Shown: piece after piece, positions 6,874 to 15,595 of the stretch
Layout: each line of letters opens with the position of its first letter
Numbering within the stretch: the first letter of the stretch is position 1
Assembly: GCF_038095555.1 (NCBI RefSeq)
Contig: NZ_CP124591.1
Location: 1,488,001-1,552,000, forward strand
Length of the DNA stretch: 64,000 bases
Reading direction: 5' to 3'
From: Macrococcoides psychrotolerans
GTDB lineage: Bacteria > Bacillota > Bacilli > Staphylococcales > Staphylococcaceae
Translations under genes and position numbers: made by a program
Notes under the pieces: model-generated
The model's database searches: none
What the model saw: the letters and a program-made list of their open reading frames with translations, nothing else
Told to the model about the DNA's origin: nothing

Positions 6874-8060
6874 ATTAAATTCTCCTTTAGTAAATGTCCT
6901 AGTTTTTGTTTTTTTGTTTCTAGATAATCTTTATTTTCATCAACACTTTGAAATTGATGGGGAATACGTTCAATCACTTCAATGCCATAGCGTTTTAATC
7001 CATCAATTTTGCGTGGATTATTCGTCAGTAACTCCACTTTATGAACACCGAGATCACGTAACATTGATGCTGCAACTGCATAGTCGCGCAAGTCGCTCCC
7101 AAATCCTAGCGCGTGATTTGCTTCTACCGTATCCATGCCCGCTTCTATTTTTTCATATGCTTTCAATTTATTAATAAGTCCGATACCGCGGCCTTCCTGT
7201 CTTAAATAAAGTAGTATACCGCCGTGCTTATCAATATGCTGCATCGCTTCTTCAAGCTGCTTGCCGCAATCACAACGTTTACTATGGAAGACATCACCTG
7301 TTAAGCATTCTGAATGGATGCGTATATGAGGGATGCCTTTGTAAGGTTTCACATAAGCGACATGTTCTTTATCCGAGTAAATTTCTTTATAGCCATACAT
7401 CTGAAATGTACCGAAATCTGTCGGCATACGTACTTTCGCTTCTCGTGTGACAAGTGGCTTCGTTGACTTAATATAGTCAATGATGGCATCGATTGTAATC
7501 ATCTTCAGGTCATGATTTTCTTTGTAAATGACTAAGTCATCACGTCTTGCCATCGTCCCATCATCTTTAATAATTTCACAGATGACGCCCGTCTCGCTTG
7601 CACCAGAGAGCTTTGCCAGATCCACACAAGCTTCTGTATGACCTTTTCGTTTAAGTACGCCACCTTGCTGTGCAATGAGCGGGAAGATATGACCCGGCTG
7701 GTTAAATTGAGCTAACGTGACATTATTATCTGCCAGTGCTTTCACTGTCATAAAACGTTCCTTCGCACTGATACCTGTCGTCGTATCTTTATGATCGATA
7801 CTGATTGTGAATGCCGTCTTATTCGGATCCTGGTTGTTCATGGTCATCGGTAGCAGTCCTAGTGTGTCGTTAAGTGCGTGAGAAATCGGCGCACAGACAA
7901 GACCTCTCGCATGTGTGATCATAAAGTTAATCGTCTCTTCAGACATAAAGTCTGTGATTGCAATCAAATCCCCTTCGTTTTCACGGTCTTCATCGTCAAC
8001 TACGATTATAGGTTTACCAAGTTTCAAATCTTGCAGTGCTTCTTCAATGGAATCAAACAT
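6870..8060 (-). CDS. ribBA: Bifunctional DHBP synthase / GTP cyclohydrolase II
   Basis: A 396-aa two-domain enzyme. The N-terminal 200 residues are 3,4-dihydroxy-2-butanone-4-phosphate synthase, with the acidic loop DDEDRENEGDL near 22-32 and SGASETGVICEI. The C-terminal half is GTP cyclohydrolase II with its zinc site HSECLTGDVFHSKRCDCG and the RQEGRGIGL loop. Together they supply both starting substrates of riboflavin synthesis from ribulose-5-phosphate and GTP. The gene overlaps ribE upstream (1 bp) and ribH downstream (4 bp), so the operon is tightly coupled. Confidence 0.96.
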   Translation of the reverse strand: MFDSIEEALQDLKLGKPIIVVDDEDRENEGDLIAITDFMSEETINFMITHARGLVCAPISHALNDTLGLLPMTMNNQDPNKTAFTISIDHKDTTTGISAKERFMTVKALADNNVTLAQFNQPGHIFPLIAQQGGVLKRKGHTEACVDLAKLSGASETGVICEIIKDDGTMARRDDLVIYKENHDLKMITIDAIIDYIKSTKPLVTREAKVRMPTDFGTFQMYGYKEIYSDKEHVAYVKPYKGIPHIRIHSECLTGDVFHSKRCDCGKQLEEAMQHIDKHGGILLYLRQEGRGIGLINKLKAYEKIEAGMDTVEANHALGFGSDLRDYAVAASMLRDLGVHKVELLTNNPRKIDGLKRYGIEVIERIPHQFQSVDENKDYLETKKQKLGHLLKENLI

Positions 8061-8683
8061 TACATCATCATCTCCAGTTTAGATAAAGTGAGTGTATCAC
8101 TCGACTTCGTCTGATTTAGAATATATTTGCCAAGCATATCAAATTCGATATGCACTTTATCGCCAGTCTTAAGTGTATTAAGCATCGTGCTGCGTACCGT
8201 TTCAGGAATAATATTTAATGTGATTGAATTCGTCAGTTCAAAGATCGTGAGTGAAACGCCGTTCACTGCAATAGAACCTTTCGGAATGACGTTGTTCTTA
8301 AACTGTGGTGGTAGTTCCAGTTCGATAATATATGTCTTTTCATTATGCTGGATACGTTTTACTGAGACACTAGTGTCGATATGTCCACTGACGAAGTGGC
8401 CACCAAGACGCGTCGTCGGCAGTAATGCACGTTCAAGATTTACTTGAGTGCCGGCTTTCATCGTATGAAAAAGCGTAATCGCACTAGTTCCACGCACGAT
8501 GTCTACGGTAAACGATTGCGCATTAAATGACGTTACCGTTAAACATACACCGTTCACGCTGATTGAATCACCGATATGTATATCGGATAATATTTCCTGA
8601 CAGTTAATCATCATCACTGTCGTATCACTTTGCTGCTTTATCTGAGAAATTGTACCGACTTCTTCTACGATACCTGTAAACAA
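8060..8683 (-). CDS. ribE: Riboflavin synthase, alpha subunit
   Basis: A 207-aa enzyme that dismutates two lumazines into riboflavin and a pyrimidine. It shows the internal duplication of lumazine-binding barrels: the N-terminal repeat begins MFTGIVEEVG and contains VNGVCLTV, and the second repeat contains VNGVSLTI at about residue 141. GGHFVSGHID provides the conserved inter-domain segment. ATG 8683 lies 5 bp from the ribD stop and its last base overlaps the ribBA start. The product is expected to sit inside or beside the RibH shell. Confidence 0.96.
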   Translation of the reverse strand: MFTGIVEEVGTISQIKQQSDTTVMMINCQEILSDIHIGDSISVNGVCLTVTSFNAQSFTVDIVRGTSAITLFHTMKAGTQVNLERALLPTTRLGGHFVSGHIDTSVSVKRIQHNEKTYIIELELPPQFKNNVIPKGSIAVNGVSLTIFELTNSITLNIIPETVRSTMLNTLKTGDKVHIEFDMLGKYILNQTKSSDTLTLSKLEMMM

Positions 8684-8687
8684 GAGA

Positions 8688-9713
8688 TCACGCCTTTCTG
8701 TAAATAAGGAGTACGTCGTCGTCGAACTGATTTACAGAGACAAGATTAAAATGCGTCATATCACGCATTGAGGAAAGAGTATCAGTCGTTAAAAACTGAT
8801 GTTTTGAAGTTCCACCTAACAGTTTCGGGGCAATGTAGTGGTGTATTTCGTTATAACACTTTGCTTCTATAAATGTGCGGATGGTCTGCATTCCGCCTTC
8901 AATTAATAAATTACGGATGCGCTCATTATAAAGCGCTTTTAATATATCTTCTGGACTTAAGCGCGGGACATGGATGACCGTAATACCATCGATATGCTGA
9001 TCGATGGCTGAAACGATGATTAAACGCGACCTATCATAATCGTTATCGTCTTGTGTATTTAATACAAACGGACCATTTGTAACGATGACTTTTTTAATGC
9101 GTTTATCTTTGTAAAGTCTCGCATCAAGGGTCGGCGTATCCTTTTTATATGTATTGTACCCAACCATAATCGCATCCATCCCGTAGCGCACTTGATGCGC
9201 ATGTGCACGAGATTTATCGTTCGTAATCCATTTGCTTATACTTTCATCATCGGCAGTTTTACCATCAATCGTTGTTGCCATCTTAATTGTGACATATGGT
9301 AGTGAAGATGTTTTACTCGTGAAAAATGGCGCGTAAAACGCAGCGATTGCGTCATCTTCTACCTTTTCAACTTCAATGCCTTTAGACTGCATATAGCTTA
9401 CACCTGATGATAGAGTTACATCTGACGCTGCATAGACAACCTTGCTTATGCCAGCAGCGACGATCTTTTCAGTACAAGGTGGCGTCTTCCCATGATGACT
9501 GCACGGCTCAAGCGTGCAATAAAGTGTCGCACCTTGCGCATGAGTCCCTGCCATATGAATCGCATTCACTTCAGCATGTGCCTCACCTTCAGTCAGATGC
9601 GCACCGATGCCAACAATGCGATCATCTTTCACGATGACACAGCCGACTGTCGGATTCATACCTGTCTGTCCTTCTGTCCATTTCACTAATTCAAATGCTT
9701 TGTTAATATACAT
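8688..9713 (-). CDS. ribD: Bifunctional pyrimidine deaminase / reductase RibD
   Basis: A 341-aa enzyme for the second and third steps of riboflavin synthesis. The N-terminal deaminase carries the zinc motifs HAEVNAI (about 47-53) and CTLEPCSHHGKTPPC (66-80). The C-terminal NADPH-dependent reductase has KMATTIDGKTA and the LLIEGG motif. It is the first gene of the operon, starting at ATG 9713 after TAGGAGG. An intrinsic terminator lies between the riboswitch and this start, giving transcription attenuation by FMN. Length and domain order match the bacterial norm. Confidence 0.95.
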   Translation of the reverse strand: MYINKAFELVKWTEGQTGMNPTVGCVIVKDDRIVGIGAHLTEGEAHAEVNAIHMAGTHAQGATLYCTLEPCSHHGKTPPCTEKIVAAGISKVVYAASDVTLSSGVSYMQSKGIEVEKVEDDAIAAFYAPFFTSKTSSLPYVTIKMATTIDGKTADDESISKWITNDKSRAHAHQVRYGMDAIMVGYNTYKKDTPTLDARLYKDKRIKKVIVTNGPFVLNTQDDNDYDRSRLIIVSAIDQHIDGITVIHVPRLSPEDILKALYNERIRNLLIEGGMQTIRTFIEAKCYNEIHHYIAPKLLGGTSKHQFLTTDTLSSMRDMTHFNLVSVNQFDDDVLLIYRKA

Positions 9714-9724
9714 CTGTTCCTCCT

Positions 9725-9762
9725 ATAAAAAAATCTCCCGAACAAAATATGCTCGGGAGATT
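9725..9762 (-). terminator. Attenuator terminator of the FMN riboswitch
   Basis: Minus-strand hairpin AATCTCCCGA / TCGGGAGATT followed by seven U residues, located immediately before the ribD ribosome-binding site. It is the expression platform: formed when FMN is bound. Confidence 0.88.
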
Positions 9763-9850
9763 GGAAATTTAGGTTCAACAAATAAGACCATAAAATGGAT
9801 ATCGTCGAGTTTTAAGTTATCAACAAATAAACCATCGATTAATGGTATCC

Positions 9851-9976
9851 TTATTCTTTCTCCCATCCAGACTTTAACTGTCGGCCTCTGATTTTCAAAG
9901 AGTCAGCCTTATGCAGTGCATAAGGGTCGCGGGCTATCACCGCCGGTTGGGAATTTCACCCTGCCCCGAAAGAATG
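9851..9976 (-). ncRNA. FMN (RFN) riboswitch of the rib operon
   Basis: On the minus strand the leader contains the RFN consensus blocks in order: TCTTTCGGGGCAGGGTG, AATTCCC, ACCGGCGGTGA, GCCCGCGA, a variable hairpin (CCTTATGCACTGCATAAGG) and GAGGCCGACAGT then GGATGGGAGAAAGA. About 90 bp downstream is the attenuator hairpin. FMN binding would switch off ribD-E-BA-H transcription. Confidence 0.96.
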
Positions 9977-9979
9977 TTA

Positions 9980-10009
9980 TTAACTTGTCTGTCAATTACG
10001 ACAAGTTAA
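9980..10009. promoter_or_regulatory. Inverted repeat upstream of the rib leader
   Basis: TTAACTTGTC and GACAAGTTAA are separated by 10 bp, directly in front of the riboswitch where the rib promoter must lie (a minus-strand TTGACA is in the spacer). It may be an operator or a fortuitous palindrome; no regulator is known to me for it. Confidence 0.35.
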
Positions 10010-10100
10010 TCGTATCGAAGTTTGACCGAAAAATCAATGGAAAGATTTCGGATGTTTTAGGTGGCGATGCTGAGGTGTGATAGCTGAGAAGTGTCCTTGA

Positions 10101-10706
10101 TACGCAGTGAACGTCATCTTGGCTCATGTTTATTTTTTATGAGCCAACTTGGCGGTTCTCTATACGCGGTGAACGTCATCTTGGCTCATGTTTATTTTTT
10201 ATGAGCCAACTTGGTGGTTCTCTATACGCAGTGAACGTCATCTTGGCTCATGTTTATTTTTTATGAGCCAACTTGGTGGTTCTCTATACGCAGTGAACGT
10301 CATCTTGGCTCATGTTTATTTTTTATGAGCCAACTTGGCGGTTCTCTATACGCGGTGAACGTCATCTTGGCTCATGTTTATTTTTTATGAGCCAACTTGG
10401 TGGTTCTCTATACGCAGTGAACGTCATCTTGGCTCATGTTTATTTTTTATGAGCCAACTTGGTGGTTCTCTATACGCAGTGAGCAGCATCTTGGCTCATG
10501 TTTATTTTTTGTGAGCCAACTTGGTGGTTCTCTATACGCAGTGAGCAGCATCTTGGCTCATGTTTATTTTTTATGAGCCAACTTGGCGGTTCTCTATACG
10601 CGGTGAACGTCATCTTGGCTCATGTTTATTTTTTGTGAGCCAACTTGGTGGTTCTCTATACGCAGTGAGCAGCATCTTGGCTCATGTTTATTTTTTGTGA
10701 GCCAAC
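10101..10706. repeat. Tandem array: ten 62-bp units, each with a hairpin
   Basis: The unit has exact 62-bp spacing: the block GGCTCATGTTT starts at 10121, 10183, 10245, 10307, 10369, 10431, 10493, 10555, 10617 and 10679. Each unit contains GGCTCA-N-TGAGCC arms around a T-rich loop, then a linker CTATACGCRGTGARC. Variants exist: an A-to-G change that breaks the closing pair (units 7, 9, 10), GGCGG linked with CGGTG versus GGTGG linked with CAGTG, and GAACGTC versus GAGCAGC. No ORF spans it. The 1.07-kb space between ribD and hutI otherwise holds only the riboswitch and terminators. The tail after unit 10 (AATTCGCTCCCCTAT) recurs near 51131. Confidence 0.93.
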
Positions 10707-10737
10707 TCAATTCGCTCCCCTATCCGATACTCCCTAT

Positions 10738-10772
10738 AAAAAAATCACCCTCAACTTAAAATTGAGGGTGAT
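10738..10772 (-). terminator. Terminator of hutU-hutI
   Basis: Minus-strand hairpin ATCACCCTCAA / TTGAGGGTGAT followed by seven U residues, 9 bp after the hutI stop. Confidence 0.9.
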
Positions 10773-10780
10773 ACATCGTA

Positions 10781-12013
10781 CTATTTCAACTTAAATTCAT
10801 TCTCAACAATGACTTTCCCTTTATGAATCACTTTCTCGGCATGGTTAACACCATATTGATATGGTATATACTCATGGTTCTTCGCATGCCACACCACTAT
10901 ATTCGCTTCATCACCTACATCGATTGTTCCAGCGTCTAACCCAATAGCTTTCGCAGCATTGACTGTAACGGCATTCCAGATTTCTTTCGGTGATAACTTG
11001 AGTTTCAGTGCAGCAATGCTCATCACCATCTGTAAGTTACTCGTTACGCAGCTTCCTGGATTGTAGTCCGTCGCAATTGCAATGGCACCGTTATTGTCTA
11101 ACATACCACGTGCGTCTGCGTATTCATTTTTATCGAGGTAGAACGTTGTTCCCGGTAATAATACTGCGACTGTATCGCTATCTTTTAGCATCTCTTTTCC
11201 TTTTTCACTTGCTGCTACTAAGTGGTCCGCACTGATGGCATTCTCTTCGATAGCAAGTTCTAATCCACCAAGCGGGTCGATTTCATCGGCATGGATTTTC
11301 ACTGGTAAGCCATGCTCTTTCGCTGCCTGCATGTATTCACGAGACTGATCGATTGTGAACACGCCTGTTTCACAGAAGATATCCGCAAAGTCTGCTAAAT
11401 CGTTCACTTGCTCTAAATCATTGATACATTCTTTAATAAACACGTCGCTGTCTTTATCTTTCGGTACAGCGTGTGGTCCAAGGTACGTATGTTTCATGTT
11501 GATGCCGTACTTTTCCTGTAATCTTTTTGAAACGCGTAACTGTTTTAACTCATGCTCTAAACTTAAACCATATCCACTTTTACTTTCAACACTGAGTACA
11601 CCGTGATGAATCATGCGCAGTAATTCATGCTCTGCTTTTTCGAACAACTCATCTTCACTCGCTTCACGTGTTGCTTTCACTGTAGAGTGAATGCCCCCAC
11701 CTTGCTCAAGAATTTCAAGATATGACACACCTTGGCGTTTCAAGCTCATTTCGTGTTCACGTGAGCCGCCGTGCACTAAATGTGTATGCGCATCGACGAG
11801 TGCTGGTGATACTGTCTTTCCTTTCGCATCAATCGTTTCACTTGCTACATACTCATCATTAAATTCTCCGGCATAAACAATCTTGCCATCTTTAATAACG
11901 ACCGTTCCGTTCTCTATAATTTTAAGGTCTGCAAGTTCCGCACCCTTCAAAGGTTTGTCTGTCTTCTTCGGTAAGATTAGTTCACTAATGTTCTGAATTA
12001 TTAAATCATTCAT
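10781..12013 (-). CDS. hutI: Imidazolonepropionase
   Basis: A 410-aa amidohydrolase that opens 4-imidazolone-5-propionate to N-formimino-L-glutamate, step three of histidine degradation. Metal-site motifs are DAHTHLVHGG (near 68-77), KHTYLGPHAVP, KIHADEIDPLGG and ATDYNPGSC. The start is set at ATG 12013 (MNDLIIQNI), which aligns with staphylococcal HutI; an ATG at 12028 would add five residues but lacks a spaced ribosome-binding site. The gene follows hutU by about 18 bp in one operon. hutH (histidase) is not in the window. Confidence 0.94.
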   Translation of the reverse strand: MNDLIIQNISELILPKKTDKPLKGAELADLKIIENGTVVIKDGKIVYAGEFNDEYVASETIDAKGKTVSPALVDAHTHLVHGGSREHEMSLKRQGVSYLEILEQGGGIHSTVKATREASEDELFEKAEHELLRMIHHGVLSVESKSGYGLSLEHELKQLRVSKRLQEKYGINMKHTYLGPHAVPKDKDSDVFIKECINDLEQVNDLADFADIFCETGVFTIDQSREYMQAAKEHGLPVKIHADEIDPLGGLELAIEENAISADHLVAASEKGKEMLKDSDTVAVLLPGTTFYLDKNEYADARGMLDNNGAIAIATDYNPGSCVTSNLQMVMSIAALKLKLSPKEIWNAVTVNAAKAIGLDAGTIDVGDEANIVVWHAKNHEYIPYQYGVNHAEKVIHKGKVIVENEFKLK

Positions 12014-12031
12014 CATAACCATCCCCATCTA

Positions 12032-13681
12032 TTATTTGTCAAGCATTGGTACATTGATGCCTTTTTCTTTCGCAACATTAACCGCAATATCATATCCCGC
12101 GTCAACATGACGCACTACACCCATACCTGGGTCCGTTGTGAGCACACGTTGTAATCGTTCTTCAGCGTTTTTCGTGCCATCTGCTACAACAACCATGCCA
12201 GCATGTAATGAATATCCCATACCTACGCCGCCACCGTGGTGAAATGAAATCCATGATCCACCAGCTGCAGTGTTGATCAGTGCGTTCAATACTGCCCAGT
12301 CTCCCACTGCATCACTGCCATCTTGCATGCTTTCTGTTTCACGGTTCGGACTTGCAACACTTCCTGCATCTAAGTGATCACGACCGATAACGATAGGCGC
12401 AGAAATCTCTCCAGTTTCAACAAGTTTATTTAGTGCTAACCCCATCTTAGCGCGTTCACCGTATCCGAGCCAAGCGATACGAGATGGTAATCCCTGGAAT
12501 GCAATCTTCTCACTTGCTAAGTCTAACCAGCGCATTAATTTCTTATTATCAGGGAATAATTTACGCATCTCTTCATCTGCGCGTTCAATATCTTTTGGAT
12601 CCCCGCTTAATGCTGCAAAGCGGAACGGTCCTTTTCCTTCGCAGAATAGCGGACGAATGTATGCTGGTACGAATCCTGGGAAGCTGAATGCATCTGTAAC
12701 ACCTTCGTCAAATGCAACTTGACGGATATTATTTCCGTAATCGAATGCAACTGCGCCACGTTTTTTGTACTCAAGCATGTATTCAACGTGTTTCGCCATC
12801 GATTTCTTCGCTAGACGAACAACTTCTTCAGGATTTTCCTTACGCATCCTCACTGTTTCTTCGAACGTGTATTCAACTGGTACATAACCGTTTAATGGGT
12901 CATGGGCACTTGTCTGATCTGTTACGATATCAACTTTAAAGTCTTTATCTAATAGTTCTTTATAGACATCGACAGCATTACCAACAAGTCCGATTGATAA
13001 TGCCTCCTTCTTGTCTTTCGCTTCAGTCGCCAGGCGAATCGCTTCGTCTACACTATGCGTCTTCACATCACAGTAACACGTTTCAATACGTTTATCGATA
13101 CGGCTTTCATCGACATCTATACCGATAACTACCCCACCATTCATCGTGACAGCAAGCGGTTGAGCTCCGCCCATACCACCAAGTCCTGCAGTTAATGTAA
13201 TCGTACCTGCTAAGTCTCCATTGAAATGCTGATTTGCAAGTTCTCCGAATGTTTCGTACGTTCCTTGCACAATCCCTTGGGAACCGATATAGATCCAGCT
13301 TCCTGCAGTCATCTGCCCGTACATCATCAAGCCTTTTTTATCTAATTCATTGAAATGCTCCCAGTTTGCCCATTTCGGAACTAATACAGAGTTAGATAAT
13401 AATACACGTGGTGCCTGGTCGTGCGTCTTAAACACTGCGACGGGTTTACCAGACTGAACAAGTAACGTTTCATCCTTTTCTAAATTACGCAAGCTTTCAA
13501 CAATCGCATCGAAGCTTTCCCAGTTACGTGCTGCTTTACCGATACCCCCATAGACAACTAAGTCTTCAGGGTGCTCTGCAACTTCTGGATCTAGGTTGTT
13601 ATAGAGCATACGTAATACCGCTTCTTGCTCCCAGCCTTTACATTCGATTTCTAAACCTTTCTTTGCTCTAATATTTCTCAT
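12032..13681 (-). CDS. hutU: Urocanate hydratase
   Basis: A 549-aa NAD-dependent enzyme adding water to urocanate to give imidazolonepropionate. Highly conserved blocks include VYGGIGKAARNW, GQMTAGSWIYIGSQGIVQGT, the NAD-binding GLGGMGGAQPLA, and near the C-terminus GSWISFHHGGGVGMGYS. The start is set at ATG 13681 (MRNIRAKKGLEIEC) after GGAGGCG; an in-frame ATG five codons earlier is less likely. First gene of hutU-hutI, divergent from the LysR regulator, which probably activates it in response to a histidine-pathway intermediate. Confidence 0.95.
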   Translation of the reverse strand: MRNIRAKKGLEIECKGWEQEAVLRMLYNNLDPEVAEHPEDLVVYGGIGKAARNWESFDAIVESLRNLEKDETLLVQSGKPVAVFKTHDQAPRVLLSNSVLVPKWANWEHFNELDKKGLMMYGQMTAGSWIYIGSQGIVQGTYETFGELANQHFNGDLAGTITLTAGLGGMGGAQPLAVTMNGGVVIGIDVDESRIDKRIETCYCDVKTHSVDEAIRLATEAKDKKEALSIGLVGNAVDVYKELLDKDFKVDIVTDQTSAHDPLNGYVPVEYTFEETVRMRKENPEEVVRLAKKSMAKHVEYMLEYKKRGAVAFDYGNNIRQVAFDEGVTDAFSFPGFVPAYIRPLFCEGKGPFRFAALSGDPKDIERADEEMRKLFPDNKKLMRWLDLASEKIAFQGLPSRIAWLGYGERAKMGLALNKLVETGEISAPIVIGRDHLDAGSVASPNRETESMQDGSDAVGDWAVLNALINTAAGGSWISFHHGGGVGMGYSLHAGMVVVADGTKNAEERLQRVLTTDPGMGVVRHVDAGYDIAVNVAKEKGINVPMLDK

Positions 13682-13812
13682 TATAATCGCCTCCATTTAT
13701 TTAAATTTTCAGTTTATTGTACTCGTTACTTATTATAATCTGCTATTATATAGTTATCTAATATAAATAAACTAATTATTAATAGAATTTAACTATAAAA
13801 GGAGCGTGAACT

Positions 13813-14700
13813 GTGAAAATTCTACATTTCGAATATTATATTGCGGTTGTTGAACATCAAAGTTTCACGAAAGCGAGTGCGTATCTGCATATTAGTCAGC
13901 CATCGTTAACGGCTGCAATCAAGAAGCTGGAAGCGGAAATAGGATACAAGCTATTGACGAGAAGTACGAAGGAAATCAAGATTACGGAGCGTGGTATTCT
14001 GTTCTATCAGTATGCAAAAGATATTGTACATAAATATCAGCAGACGGTCGAACAGATGTATGACTTAAATTACAGCAATAACCCTAAAATTAAAATCGGT
14101 ATATTAGAGTCTGCAAGTAAATGGGTAAGCACTGTTATCGCGCAGCATAAAGAGCATGATACAGATCAGCATTATATGATCAGAGAAATATTGACGACAG
14201 ATGCGATCACACAGGCCATCACCAATTATGATGTCCATATCGCATTATCAAATGAACAGCTTATCCATGATGACATTATTTCACTGCCGTTATATTCAGA
14301 GGACTATATCCTCACTGCACCAAACGATACATTTAATAATAAAAGAAGCGTCAATCTAGGCGATCTGCCGCTGATTCTGCCGAATGACTCCTTTCAAGTC
14401 CGTAAACATCTAAATGATTATTTCTTAAGGCATAATATCAGGCCCCATATCGTGCTTGAAGTGGATCGTTTTGAAACGGCGCTTAACTATGTGCATGAGC
14501 GTATCGGTTATGCAGTCATCCCTAAAATATACTATCAGTCTCATAATGCATCTCATCTTAATGCGATTACGATTCGTCCGAACATCAGTCGCACAATCTA
14601 TATCAATTACCACAAAAAAAGAAAGCACTCCACGAGAGTACTTTCTTTAATAGATGGCTTTATAAAATATTGGGATTTCGGTGCACTGCAAAAAACATGA
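13813..14700 (+). CDS. LysR-family regulator, probable controller of hut genes
   Basis: A 295-aa LysR-type transcriptional regulator. Residues 1-60 form the winged HTH (HQSFTKASAYLHISQPSLTAAIKKLE), followed by a periplasmic-binding-protein-like effector domain (about 88-290). GTG start at 13813 after AAAAGGAGCG. It is divergent from hutU across about 130 bp that includes TAGTTAT...AAACTA half-sites, so a role as hut activator is likely, as for HutR-like regulators beside staphylococcal hut genes. Its last 41 bp overlap the 3' end of hutG on the opposite strand, and no terminator separates them. Confidence 0.85.
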   Translation: MKILHFEYYIAVVEHQSFTKASAYLHISQPSLTAAIKKLEAEIGYKLLTRSTKEIKITERGILFYQYAKDIVHKYQQTVEQMYDLNYSNNPKIKIGILESASKWVSTVIAQHKEHDTDQHYMIREILTTDAITQAITNYDVHIALSNEQLIHDDIISLPLYSEDYILTAPNDTFNNKRSVNLGDLPLILPNDSFQVRKHLNDYFLRHNIRPHIVLEVDRFETALNYVHERIGYAVIPKIYYQSHNASHLNAITIRPNISRTIYINYHKKRKHSTRVLSLIDGFIKYWDFGALQKT

Positions 14701-15595
14701 TGTTGCCGACAAGCTTTGCAGTGCGGCCATCTATATCATATTCTGGATTCATCTCAGCAATGCTTAGGTGACGCGTCTTGCCATATGAGAGTATTTCTCT
14801 TATAAGACGCTCTACTTGCTGAGGTGTAAGTCCGAAGCTGCACGGTGCACTGACACCTGGTGCATATGCACTGTCAATCACATCGAGACATAGCGTCAGC
14901 ATAATAATGTCATACTGCTCGATAAATGACTGGATGATTTCATCTGTCGTATCATAGTCGATATCTTCAGCGAGCACATATTTCACGTCATACTGTTCCG
15001 CCACTTCAAATAAATGCTGTGTGTTCCCCGCTTCCTGCAGCCCAAGCACGAGGTAGCCGGCATCTGCATCTTCATCAAGTATCTGTTTAAATCCTGTACC
15101 GCTCGTTGCACTTTCACTATCGCGCAGATCGAAATGCGCATCAATATTGATGACACCGATTGACTGCTCCGGATATAAAGCTTTCAATCCTTTAAAATGC
15201 GCATAAGAAATATCGTGTCCTCCACCGATTAACAGGTGGAACTTAGCATAGTCATTCGTCTTATCAATGAGTTCAGCATATTCATGCTGCACATTCTCAA
15301 CAAACTTCTCTTCAGTCGTCACATTCCCGAAGTCAGCAATTGATAAATCATGTATCAGTGGCAGGTTACCAAACTTTGTACGTATCGCATCAGGCCCTTG
15401 CTTCGTACCCACCCTGCCTTGATTCAGATAGACACCACGATCAACCGCATACCCGAGTATACCAACATCAAATCGTTCTGTAAGCTCACCTTCTGCATCT
15501 ACTACTTGTGCTACTTGAAAATTTCTAAAATGTGCACGATTATCATTATCATCTATTCTGCCACTCCATAATGCAGCATCTGCTTTACTATACAT
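14660..15595 (-). CDS. hutG: Formimidoylglutamase (ureohydrolase family)
   Basis: A 311-aa manganese enzyme of the arginase/agmatinase fold that hydrolyses N-formimino-L-glutamate to glutamate and formamide. The binuclear Mn site is visible: GGGHDISY, then NIDAHFDLR and later CLDVIDSAYAPGVSAP. SIAEMNPEYD is the conserved C-terminal block. The formamide released could be consumed by the FmdA-type amidase at 55212. It overlaps the upstream flavoprotein gene by 8 bp, so they are one transcript, and overlaps the convergent LysR gene by 41 bp. Confidence 0.93.
   Translation of the reverse strand: MYSKADAALWSGRIDDNDNRAHFRNFQVAQVVDAEGELTERFDVGILGYAVDRGVYLNQGRVGTKQGPDAIRTKFGNLPLIHDLSIADFGNVTTEEKFVENVQHEYAELIDKTNDYAKFHLLIGGGHDISYAHFKGLKALYPEQSIGVINIDAHFDLRDSESATSGTGFKQILDEDADAGYLVLGLQEAGNTQHLFEVAEQYDVKYVLAEDIDYDTTDEIIQSFIEQYDIIMLTLCLDVIDSAYAPGVSAPCSFGLTPQQVERLIREILSYGKTRHLSIAEMNPEYDIDGRTAKLVGNIMFFAVHRNPNIL

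Noticed and set aside
10101..10706. Possible CRISPR array
   Set aside because: Repeats are regular but the intervening sequence is also repeated; there are no unique spacers and no cas genes.
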